DNA of 64,000 nt from Terriglobales bacterium (GTDB lineage Bacteria; Acidobacteriota; Terriglobia; Terriglobales; Acidobacteriaceae), in NCBI GenBank assembly GCA_035567895.1, contig DATMPC010000001.1:1-64000 (forward strand), written 5' to 3'. Shown one piece after another: positions 43,908 through 51,913 of this stretch (position 1 is its first letter; the number at the start of each line of letters is the position of its first letter). The notes under the pieces were generated by a model. That model saw nothing but the letters and a program-made list of their open reading frames with translations. It was not told the origin of the DNA and did not search any database. The position numbers and the translations under genes are program-made.

Positions 43908-44581
43908 AAGTGTTCTCCATTAAACGGACATCCAGGATTCATAAGGAAGTTTCAGGTGGGACTCGTATTAGACAATGATACGCCTCGCATTCCTGGAGTG
44001 ATTTTGGACTCCCGAAAACTGGAGCCGAGTCCGAAAATGCCACCCCGCCCCCTCCCCTACTTCTTTTTGTGCAAAATCCCTCAAACAAACGACTTGGATT
44101 GAAAATGCAACGATTTTTCCCAATTTGAACCGCAAGATCTTGTGTTTTAAGGATGGTTGATCCGGCACATCTTGCGGATTGCTTCTTCCATTTTTAGTAA
44201 GTGAGCGATTGCGCTTGCCGGAGGAAGCCGGAACTGACTTGCTCAAGTCAGGTCTCTCCCAGTTTGGAACTGGCACTCGCTCCATGTTCTCTTGTTATGA
44301 CATCGAGCAAATGGAAGTCAATAGCGCGTTTGGGCTGCATCCGTTGCTCGCTGGTGGCTAGCACGATGAAGGAAAGACGGGATTTAAGGCACGGTGCCAT
44401 CGGAGTAGTTCGGCGCGCCTCAGCAACTGCTTTGTTTTCAACCAGCGTTAGAACTACGGATTTCTATCCGTTGCTCTCACAAATCTGTGGAAATTTCCAT
44501 AAGATTGGCGCGTATAGGCTCTCGATGTCGGTAGACACGCATTTGATGCCAGTTGGTGCTAAGTGGTGTATATTGGTTACC
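43908..44581. other. Intergenic region of 674 bp, no gene recognised
   Basis: It separates deoC (minus) from a ribbon-helix-helix gene (plus) and should hold both promoters. The only clear structure is a perfect 8-bp hairpin CTGACTTG-CT-CAAGTCAG at 44234-44251. Short frames across it have no protein-like conservation that I can see. Confidence 0.5.
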
Positions 44582-44860
44582 ATGCCAGCTACAAAGCAAC
44601 AACGGGGACAAGATAAGAACACAGTCCGCCGAAGCGTATCTATCCGGTCGGAAGTTGATACGAAGATCAAAACTCTGGCGCATCAGCAGAACCGAAGCGC
44701 TAATCAAGTGATCGAGAGTCTGATCGAAACCGGGCTCGAAGCCAAGGAGTCTGAGAAACGGCGTTTCTTCGAGCTCGCTGAAAAATTTCGCACTGCCAGC
44801 GTTCCGGAAGAAGTTAAGGCGGCCAAAGACGAACTCGCTCGTATGATCTTCGGAAAGTAG
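44582..44860 (+). CDS. Ribbon-helix-helix (CopG-like) DNA-binding protein
   Basis: 92-aa protein with an N-terminal RHH fold (about 15-60: RRSVSIRSEVDTKIKTLAHQ, SANQVIESLIETGL), followed by a charged helix (KESEKRRFFELAEKFRTA). It is likely a dimeric repressor. The next gene begins at the base after its stop, so the two form an operon like an antitoxin with a partner. ATG 44582 is chosen because the RHH begins soon after; the longer frame upstream looks random. The upstream AT-rich tgtatattggttac could contain a promoter or operator. Confidence 0.72.
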   Translation: MPATKQQRGQDKNTVRRSVSIRSEVDTKIKTLAHQQNRSANQVIESLIETGLEAKESEKRRFFELAEKFRTASVPEEVKAAKDELARMIFGK

Positions 44861-45105
44861 ATGCCGAAGATCCAATGGGACGCCCTTCCGGCCGCGATTC
44901 GTGATCATCTCCTCGATCGAGCCCGCGAACGTGAGGTTTCGTTCGACGATCTCTACAAGCTGAAGCTCTGGCGGGAGAGCAACCCCGATGCTCCCATGGT
45001 CCCTGGTACAAGGACTTTGGCTCTTTCAAGCTGTGCGGCGAGGGCAAATACCCGAAGACTTTTCTTCTGAGTGAACAAAGCGCAAAAGGCCAAAAGATAG
45101 AGTGA
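44861..45105 (+). pseudogene. Partner of the RHH gene, apparently frameshifted
   Basis: The first frame runs from ATG 44861 and looks real for 45 codons (IQWDALPAAIRDHLLDRAR, VSFDDLYKLKLWRESNPDAP). It then degrades to a Cys/Arg/Ala tail ending at 45070. At CTCCCATGG (44991-44999) the -1 frame continues as HGPWYKDFGSFKLCGEGKY, then PKTFLLSEQSAKGQKIE, to TGA 45103-45105, which looks like the true C-terminus. A lost C in the C-run, an assembly error or a programmed -1 slip would all explain it. I do not recognise a toxin fold; function unknown. Confidence 0.5.
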
Positions 45106-45276
45106 TTCTCTGCCCTGCTCGCCTTCTCTACGGGGACGAGTCCAACGGCATTCGTGACCACGCTCCTGCATCGTTGTTGTAAACTTTTCCGTTTCACAAT
45201 GTTCACCTACCATTGGCTTTCCGCCGGAAGGTCCGGCGAGTACTCAGTAAAAGCGATTCCTTTAAGGAGCGATTCG

Positions 45277-46044
45277 ATGCGTAGACTCCTGAGCCTTGCG
45301 CTCGGAATGATTTGCAGCACTGCCATCATCTCGGCACAGACAGCCGATGAGCTGGTCGCCAAGAATCTTGACGCAAAAGGCGGCGTCGAAAAGATAAAGT
45401 CGATTAAGTCGTACAGGTTCTCAGGCAAGTTCCAGCAGGGTAGCTTCACTGCGCAGGTCGCGCAGGAAGCGAAGGCGCCCAACAACATCCGGGAGATGTT
45501 TACCCTGCAGGGCATGACACAGATTCAGGCTTACGACGGCAAGACCGGCTGGCAGATCTCGCCTTTTCAGGGCCGACGCGACCCTGAGATGCTCGGCGAG
45601 GATGATCTGCGCGACGTCGTTGAGGACGCCGACTTCTACGGTCCGTTGGTGGATTACAAAGAAAAGGGCAACACCGTCGAGTATCTCGGCCACGACAGTG
45701 TGGACGGTGACGATGTCTATCGCCTGAAAGTCACGCTCAAGAACGGCGACATCGTCTACTACTACCTCGATCCCGATACCTACATTGAGATTCGGACTGA
45801 GCGCCAGCAGTTCATCCGCGGCGCGGTCAAGGAGAACCAGACTGACCTTGGCTCCTACAAGCAAGTAAACGGTGTCTTCTTTCCATTCTCGATCGCCAGT
45901 GGTCCGAAGAATCGTCCCGACCAAAAGGGCACGGTGACGATTGAAAAGATGGAAGCCAACGTCGATATTCCGGATACGGGATTCAAGATGCCAACAGCTC
46001 CTGCGGCTCCGGCTGCTAAGCCTGCGGGCAAGCCGGGCGTGTAA
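45277..46044 (+). CDS. Outer-membrane lipoprotein-sorting (LolA-like) protein
   Basis: 255-aa exported protein. Signal peptide (about 1-20, ending IISAQ), then TADELVAKNLDAKGGVEKIKSIKSYR, the usual start of LolA/outer-membrane lipoprotein-sorting relatives, a half-barrel body with MTQIQAYDGKTGWQISPF and YYYLDPDTYIEIRTE, and an Ala/Pro-rich C-terminus. It lacks a lipobox. ATG 45277 follows AAGGAG at 7 bp and fits the signal peptide; the frame is open from 45154. Precise role unknown; the family binds or senses lipidated cargo. Confidence 0.8.
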   Translation: MRRLLSLALGMICSTAIISAQTADELVAKNLDAKGGVEKIKSIKSYRFSGKFQQGSFTAQVAQEAKAPNNIREMFTLQGMTQIQAYDGKTGWQISPFQGRRDPEMLGEDDLRDVVEDADFYGPLVDYKEKGNTVEYLGHDSVDGDDVYRLKVTLKNGDIVYYYLDPDTYIEIRTERQQFIRGAVKENQTDLGSYKQVNGVFFPFSIASGPKNRPDQKGTVTIEKMEANVDIPDTGFKMPTAPAAPAAKPAGKPGV

Positions 46045-46160
46045 TAGAGAGTTCTAGTGGTACTCACTTCCCAATTGACAACCAAAAGGGACGTGACTCT
46101 CAGAGGCCAAGCACTAGTCAAACGAAAGATCTGGCAGTACACCGAAAGGATTTCTGCGAA

Positions 46161-49100
46161 ATGACTTCAAGAGCCAAATTGGGAAACCACTTCCGCGCCG
46201 CAGCGCTCATCCTGTTGTCCCAAGCATTTCTCACTGGCACAGCCCTCGCACAGCAAGCCGAGCCGAAGCCCGTCCGCTTTGATGCGGGAACCATCTCCGG
46301 ACTGCCCGCGCGCAACATTGGCTCTGCAACAATGTCCGGGCGCGTGGCGGCTGTGACTGCTTTCACTGACAAAGGCCGCCTAACCGTCTTTGCGGGAGCC
46401 GCGAGCGGCGGAGTATGGAAGTCGGTGAACGGAGGCAGCAGCTTCCGTTCGGTCTTCGACCAGCCATCGGCGCAATCGATTGGGGCATTGGCAGTTGATC
46501 CTACAAACACGAGGATCGTGTGGGCCGGCAGCGGCGAAAGCTGGATGCGTAACAGCGTCTCGATCGGCGACGGCATTTACAAATCCACCGATGGCGGGGA
46601 GAACTGGTCCAACGTTGGCCTGAAGGATTCCGAGCACATTGTGAAGGTGATCGTGAACCCGAAGGACGGAAACACGGTATTCGTGTGCGCAACGGGATCG
46701 GCCTTCGCCGACAACGATGCCGGCGGTGTTTACAAGACAACCGATGGCGGCAAGAACTGGCGCAAGGTGCTCGCTGGCGCGAACCGTTCAACTGGCTGCG
46801 GGCAGATGTCGATGAGCACGCAAGAGCCGAACACACTCTATGCGACGACTTGGGACTTTCGGCGTCAGCCCTGGACCTTCCGCTCCGGCGGTCCTGGCGG
46901 TGGAGTCTTCAAATCCACCGACGGAGGAGATCACTGGAACGAGATCACTGAGACCAGTGCGAAAGGCTTGCCTGGGAAACCTTATGGGCGCATCGCGATC
47001 GCGGTAGCTCCGTCGAAGCCGCAAACCGTGTACGCGATGATTGAGTCGAAGGCCAGCGCACTCTATCGCACCGATGATGGCGGGCAGAACTGGAAGAAGC
47101 TGGACGCCAGCCAGTACATGGTGTGGCGTCCCTTCTATTTCGCCAATCTAATCATCGATCCGAAGAATGAGAACAAGATCTTTAAAGTCGATCTGGTGTT
47201 GTTGCTCAGCGTCAACGGGGGCGAGAGCTTCAGTGCGGTTTCAAATCAGGCCCACGGTGACTTCCACGATGTTTGGATCAATCCCGACGATCCCAACGTG
47301 ATTTTCGCGACTGATGACGGCGGGTTGTGGCGCAGCTTCGACGGGGGAACGCGCTGGGAACATCAGATGAACCTTCCCGTCTCGCAGTTCTATCACGTAA
47401 GCGTCGATAACCAGATTCCCTATCACGTTTATGGCGGGCTGCAGGACAACAGCTCATGGGTCGGCGATTCGTCTTATCCGAGCGGCGTGACGAACTCGCG
47501 TTGGGAAAACATGTATGGCGGCGATGGATTCTGGATGTGGGAGGATCCCTCCGATTCTAACTACATTTACGCGGAGGCTCAGGGTGGCGAGATCGGCCGC
47601 GTAAATCGCTGGACGCATGAATCACGCGCGATTAAGCCCTATCCGCAATATGGTGAGAAGAAGCTCCGTTTCAACTGGAACACTCCAATCCAGATCAGTC
47701 CGAACGACAAGGACACCCTCTACCTAGGCGCGCAGTTTCTCTACCGCTCGCATGATCACGGACAATCGTTTGAGCGAATCTCTCCTGACCTGAGCACGAA
47801 CGATCCGGAAAAGCAGAAGCAGGAAGAGTCCGGTGGCATCACGGTCGATAACTCTGCCGCAGAGATGAATACGACCGTCTATACGATCTCCGAGTCTCCA
47901 AAGAATGGACAACTCATCTGGGTTGGAACCGACGACGGCAATATCCAGATCACGCGCGATGGCGGGAAGAACTGGACGAACGTGGCCGGCAACGCTCCGG
48001 AAATCGGCAAGGGATCTTGGATTACCTGGGTAGAAGCCAGCCGCTATGACGAAGGCACAGCCTACGCGGCGGTTGATCGCCACATGTATGGCGACATGAC
48101 TCCGCACATTTTCAAAACCACTGACTACGGCAAGACGTGGAAATCGATCATGGCAAGCGACAGCGGCGTTCGCGGCTGGACGCATGTCATAAAAGAAGAC
48201 CTTGTTAATCCGAACCTTCTCTTCGTCGGAACCGAGTTCGGGTTCTTCGTGAGCAACGACGGCGGAGAGCGTTGGGCGCAGTACAAAGGCAGCAACTTCC
48301 CCGCGGTGGCGGTTGATGACCTCGTGATTCAGCCGCGAACCAACGATCTGGTGTTGGCGACTCACGGGCGCGGTATCTGGATCATCGACGACATCTCACC
48401 TCTTCGCTCGCTCACCCCGGAGATCATGCAGCAGGAAGCTGGATTCCTTCCCATGCCGCAAGGAACGCAGTGGCTTGAGGTCTTTGCGGGATGGCCTGAG
48501 GGCGCAAACTCCTTTAACGGTCCGAGCCGCCCAGACGTTGCTACGATCCCCTACTATCAGCGCACGCGCCATATCTTCGGCGATTTGAAGATCGAGGTCT
48601 TCGACTCTCAGGGCAAGCTGGTCGATACGGTTTCCAGCAGCAAGCACCGCGGTGTAAATCGGGCGCAATGGTCGATGCACTTGAAGCCCCCGAAGGTACC
48701 ACCAGCGGCCAGCGCGTCGTTTGGCGCGGCGTTCGGACCACGCGTTCTTCCTGGAACGTATACCGTGAAGATGACCAAGGGCGATAAGGCCTACGAGTCA
48801 AAGATCGACGTTGTACTCGATCCGCGGATGAAGTTCAGCGTGGAGGATCGCAAACAGCAGTTCGATTTAGCCACCAAACTGGCCGCCATGCTCAATCACA
48901 TGAGCTGGGCGGTGGATGCGATCATTGCAGTGCGCGACACTGCGAACCGAGATGCGAGCCAGCTCAAAGACAAGGATTTACTGAAGCAGAAGCTCATTAA
49001 ACTAGCAACCGACTCGGATGCCATTCGCAGCAAGATTGTCGCAACCAAAGAAGGAGGCGCCATCACCGGCGAGGAGCGGCTGCGCGAGTTCCTGGCGGGC

Positions 49101-49370
49101 CTCTATAGCGACGTAAACGGGTATGAGGGTAAGCCGACCGATTCGCAAGTGGCACGCACCGATGTTTTAAGGCGGGAGCTCGAAGATGTAATCGGCGAGT
49201 TCCAGAAGCTTGCCACGCCGCAATTGGATTCGCTCAACAAGCAGTTAGCGGCAAAGAAGCTGCAGCCCGTCAGATTGATCCCAGAACAGGAATGGCAGAA
49301 AGCCCAGGATGCGGCCGAAGGCGGAGGAGCGGCGGCTCCCAGTGCGATGGGCATGCGGGAGATGGATTAG
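46161..49370 (+). CDS. VPS10/sortilin-like BNR-repeat exported protein
   Basis: 1069-aa exported protein: signal peptide (about 1-31, TALAQQ) followed by a beta-propeller built of BNR/Asp-box repeats, including STDGGENW, TTDGGKNW, STDGGDHW, RTDDGGQNW, SFDGGTRW, TRDGGKNW, TTDYGKTW and SNDGGERW, over roughly residues 40-730. The C-terminal 300 residues hold an Ig-like strand region (LPGTYTVKMTKGDKAYESKI) and helices. This layout matches acidobacterial VPS10-domain glycosyl-hydrolase-like proteins, for which activity is mostly unproven; no catalytic pair can be named here. An AAAGGA site precedes the ATG. Confidence 0.9.
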   Translation: MTSRAKLGNHFRAAALILLSQAFLTGTALAQQAEPKPVRFDAGTISGLPARNIGSATMSGRVAAVTAFTDKGRLTVFAGAASGGVWKSVNGGSSFRSVFDQPSAQSIGALAVDPTNTRIVWAGSGESWMRNSVSIGDGIYKSTDGGENWSNVGLKDSEHIVKVIVNPKDGNTVFVCATGSAFADNDAGGVYKTTDGGKNWRKVLAGANRSTGCGQMSMSTQEPNTLYATTWDFRRQPWTFRSGGPGGGVFKSTDGGDHWNEITETSAKGLPGKPYGRIAIAVAPSKPQTVYAMIESKASALYRTDDGGQNWKKLDASQYMVWRPFYFANLIIDPKNENKIFKVDLVLLLSVNGGESFSAVSNQAHGDFHDVWINPDDPNVIFATDDGGLWRSFDGGTRWEHQMNLPVSQFYHVSVDNQIPYHVYGGLQDNSSWVGDSSYPSGVTNSRWENMYGGDGFWMWEDPSDSNYIYAEAQGGEIGRVNRWTHESRAIKPYPQYGEKKLRFNWNTPIQISPNDKDTLYLGAQFLYRSHDHGQSFERISPDLSTNDPEKQKQEESGGITVDNSAAEMNTTVYTISESPKNGQLIWVGTDDGNIQITRDGGKNWTNVAGNAPEIGKGSWITWVEASRYDEGTAYAAVDRHMYGDMTPHIFKTTDYGKTWKSIMASDSGVRGWTHVIKEDLVNPNLLFVGTEFGFFVSNDGGERWAQYKGSNFPAVAVDDLVIQPRTNDLVLATHGRGIWIIDDISPLRSLTPEIMQQEAGFLPMPQGTQWLEVFAGWPEGANSFNGPSRPDVATIPYYQRTRHIFGDLKIEVFDSQGKLVDTVSSSKHRGVNRAQWSMHLKPPKVPPAASASFGAAFGPRVLPGTYTVKMTKGDKAYESKIDVVLDPRMKFSVEDRKQQFDLATKLAAMLNHMSWAVDAIIAVRDTANRDASQLKDKDLLKQKLIKLATDSDAIRSKIVATKEGGAITGEERLREFLAGLYSDVNGYEGKPTDSQVARTDVLRRELEDVIGEFQKLATPQLDSLNKQLAAKKLQPVRLIPEQEWQKAQDAAEGGGAAAPSAMGMREMD

Positions 49371-49397
49371 GTCTTTACAAACTTGACGCTTAATAGC

Positions 49398-49569
49398 ACT
49401 GTCATCCTGAGCCCTTCTTTTGGGCGAAGGATCTCCCGAGAAATTTCGGACCTAATTGCTGCGTCTCGGCTTTTTCACGACGTTCTTGGCCGAAAAGCCA
49501 ATTGAGTGCAATTACGTTCGACGCATCGCGGGAGGTCCTTCGGCCAACAGAGGGCCTCAGAATGACAGT
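49398..49569. repeat. Palindromic element with ACTGTCATCC ends, copy 2
   Basis: About 172 bp with nearly matched ends, ACTGTCATCCTGAGCCC (from 49398) and GGCCTCAGAATGACAGT (to 49569). Inner arms also pair: cgaaggatctcccg against cgggaggtccttcg. Same family as 1862-2024. It occupies the gap between the BNR-protein gene and the selenoprotein-like gene, ending 5 bp before the latter's AAGGGA ribosome site, and thus may affect its leader. Confidence 0.65.
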
Positions 49570-49584
49570 TCAACAAGGGATCCT

Positions 49585-50175
49585 ATGACCGATCTTCCAA
49601 GGCTGGCAACCAAGATTCACATTATCGAGGATCACGAAGCCACGGGCGATATTGCCTCCGCATACGACTTCTGGCGGACTGGATCTGGACGGCAGCAGGT
49701 TCCGGGGATCATCAAGTGCTTTGGAGCGCGGCCTGACTTTCTGCGTCAGGTTGTGGAGTTCTCAAACACTGTTCACTTCTCGGAAGGGCATCTCACCAGG
49801 CGTCACAAGGAGATGCTCGCTACCTATGTTTCTTCTCTGAACCGCTGTCCGTATTGAATCGACAGTCATGCCTACTTCCTGCGGGTTCAGGGAGCATGCG
49901 ATGAGACTGTGGGCGCCATTGCCCAAGGAAAACTGGAACAGGCTGGTCTCGCGGCAGCCGAGCGAGCGCTACTCAACTATGCGCAATTGATCACGGAGTC
50001 AGCCAGCCGTTCCACTCACGAAGACGTGGATAAGCTGAGGCAGGCGGGATGGAGCGACGACCAGATTTCGGAGGCGGTGTACGTAATTGCAATATTCGCC
50101 TTCTTCAATCGGGTGGCTGATGCCTTTGGGGTGCCCTCCCAGAACTATCTCCAGACAGGTAGGCTCACTCCATGA
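49585..50175 (+). CDS. AhpD-like peroxidase-related selenoprotein (in-frame TGA = Sec, probable)
   Basis: 196-aa carboxymuconolactone-decarboxylase/AhpD-type protein read through TGA 49855-49857 (codon 91). Before it: ATYVSSLNRCPY; after it: IDSHAYFLRVQGACDE, exactly the surroundings of the redox motif CPYC-x-DSH in this family. So the TGA stands for the second Cys, giving CPYU. The frame stays open for another 105 codons with normal family sequence (NYAQLITESASRSTHEDV, FAFFNRVADAFGVP). A SECIS-like hairpin follows the TGA. AhpD-like proteins reduce peroxides or disulfides with such Cys pairs; CxxU versions are known from environmental sequence surveys. Start ATG 49585, AAGGGA at 4 bp. Alternative: a Cys-to-stop mutation (pseudogene). 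No sel genes are in the window to confirm. Confidence 0.78.
49867..49898 (+). promoter_or_regulatory. SECIS-like hairpin after the in-frame TGA
   Basis: The upper stem CTTCCTG (49875-49881) pairs with CAGGGAG (49888-49894), seven pairs with one G-U, around loop CGGGTT (49882-49887). A lower stem CATG (49867-49870) pairs with CATG (49895-49898), leaving CCTA as a 5' bulge. The loop begins 24 nt after the TGA and has G at its second position. These values fall inside the published bacterial SECIS consensus (apical loop with an early G, loop 16-37 nt from the TGA). The element is also coding. Confidence 0.6.
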
Positions 50176-50260
50176 GACCCCATCATGCGGTCCCAGGGCG
50201 GATTTGTGCCATTTCGGCACAATTTAAGATTTGCCTTTAAGCCCGCTTCTCAGCTAGCTT

Positions 50261-51913
50261 ATGCGCATGCGGTACTCTGCCTTCGCGGTGCCGCCGGCCT
50301 CGCACCGCATGTTGCTCTCTGTGGTTTTTCTATGCCCGGCCATTCTGTGTGGTCAGTTCATGGGCACTCCACAACAACAAGCTCCAGCGCGGTATGTGCT
50401 CACTGGAACTGTCGTCAGCTCCTCCACCGGCGGCGGCATTCCTTACGCTTTGGTGCAAGTAGATCAGAGCGCCAAGCTGGCTGACCAGAATGGGAATTTT
50501 CGTTTCGATAGCCTGGTCTCCAACACGGTCAACCTGCAGGCACACAAGCCAGGCTTCTTTGAGGAGAATGAAGTCAACGACACGCACGCGCCGAACACGG
50601 TGACGCTCTCCTCCCCTTCTACGAATGTACTAGTGCGATTGGTGCCGGAAGCGGTAATCAGCGGACATGTTGAAAACCCTGAGGGCGAGCCTCTTAATGG
50701 CTTGCCTGTCCGTTTGCGCCTTGCGCAAATCGTTAATGGGCGGAGAATGTGGCAGCAACAAGGGAGCCGTCAAACCGACGATGATGGCAACTTCCACATC
50801 GCAAACCTAAGGCCCGGCACGTATTTTGTCCAGGTAGGACCAAACCCCAGAGCGCGCCCAGTAGGCGAGCAGGACAAATCCGAAGTAATTCCGGCTCTCT
50901 ACTATCCCGGTGTACGCGAATTGAGCGCCGCCACACCTTTACGTCTTCTTCCTGGCCAGCGTGTCAATCTTGAATTCGCAACGAAGCGAGTGCCGGCCTA
51001 CCGCGTCTCGGGTGCCGTCACCGGCGTGACCGGGAACATTGGCGGTCTTACGCTTCTTGACCAGGACGGCGAGAGGAGCGAGGTCGGCATGCGTCTGGAC
51101 CCCAGAACGGGAAGGTTCGACGCGTTTCCCATTCCGGCAGGAAGCTATCGCCTTCGTTTCAACGGCCGAGATACGGATGCAACGGAACTCTACGCCGACG
51201 TTCCAATCAACGTGACTACGAACCTTACAGAACTCCGCATTCCCGTGGAACGCACCATGACCATTCCGGTGGAGTATCAAACGGAGTACAACAAACCCGA
51301 CCGGACGCCGTTCTCAGGGATAGGCGGAGTTGAGGGCGGGTCCAGAAATCGGCGAATGCGTTCGGCGCAGCTCAAACTGATCTCTCGCAGGCCTCCGTAC
51401 CAACAGTTTTGGGCATCAAGCCAAACGTCCGGAGGAGCTGAGGCGTTTCGCGGACTTGAAGCCGGCACATATGACGTAGAAGTCGAGTCCATCGGCTCCG
51501 GCTACGTCGCGTCAGTGACCTGGGGTGGGAGGGACCTTCTTCGCGAGCCGCTGGTTTTGGCAGAAGGCTCGGATCCTCAGCCAGTCCAGGTAACAACGCG
51601 GGATGATGGGGCGTCACTGAGTGGCTCGGTGCAAATTGGGAACGGCGTCCAGTTCGCGCAGGTGCTGATGATTGACGAAGACGGGGGCGGAGTTCCTCCG
51701 CGTCCTTTTTCCGTGAATAGCTCCGGCTCTTTTCAGGTTCAAGGTCTTGCCCCGGGACGTTACGACATCCTCGCATTTGACCGGCTTGATGGAATCGAAT
51801 ATCGCAATCGCGAAGTGTTGGAGGCGTATTTGTCTCATGCTGCGCACGTAACGTTAAGCGCCGACGAGCAAGCTAAAGTAACGCTTGACTTGATTCGCAC
51901 ACAACAACAATGA
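50261..51913 (+). CDS. Carboxypeptidase-regulatory-like domain exported protein 1
   Basis: 550-aa secreted protein. Signal peptide (about 1-32, ending CGQFMG) followed by an Ig-like carboxypeptidase-regulatory domain (about 45-110, LTGTVVSSSTGGGIPYALVQV, DQNGNFRFDSL) and a second one near 125-200 (ISGHVENPEGEPLNGLPV, NLRPGTYFVQVGP). The remaining beta-rich sequence has further related units (GRYDILAF at the end). The stop overlaps the next gene by ATGA, so both are coupled. No TonB receptor domain follows. Function unknown; likely surface binding or scaffolding. Confidence 0.83.
   Translation: MRMRYSAFAVPPASHRMLLSVVFLCPAILCGQFMGTPQQQAPARYVLTGTVVSSSTGGGIPYALVQVDQSAKLADQNGNFRFDSLVSNTVNLQAHKPGFFEENEVNDTHAPNTVTLSSPSTNVLVRLVPEAVISGHVENPEGEPLNGLPVRLRLAQIVNGRRMWQQQGSRQTDDDGNFHIANLRPGTYFVQVGPNPRARPVGEQDKSEVIPALYYPGVRELSAATPLRLLPGQRVNLEFATKRVPAYRVSGAVTGVTGNIGGLTLLDQDGERSEVGMRLDPRTGRFDAFPIPAGSYRLRFNGRDTDATELYADVPINVTTNLTELRIPVERTMTIPVEYQTEYNKPDRTPFSGIGGVEGGSRNRRMRSAQLKLISRRPPYQQFWASSQTSGGAEAFRGLEAGTYDVEVESIGSGYVASVTWGGRDLLREPLVLAEGSDPQPVQVTTRDDGASLSGSVQIGNGVQFAQVLMIDEDGGGVPPRPFSVNSSGSFQVQGLAPGRYDILAFDRLDGIEYRNREVLEAYLSHAAHVTLSADEQAKVTLDLIRTQQQ

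Noticed and set aside
44582-45105. Classical toxin-antitoxin pair
   Set aside because: The RHH protein fits an antitoxin, but the second protein has no recognisable toxin motif and is frameshifted, so only a regulatory two-gene unit is claimed.
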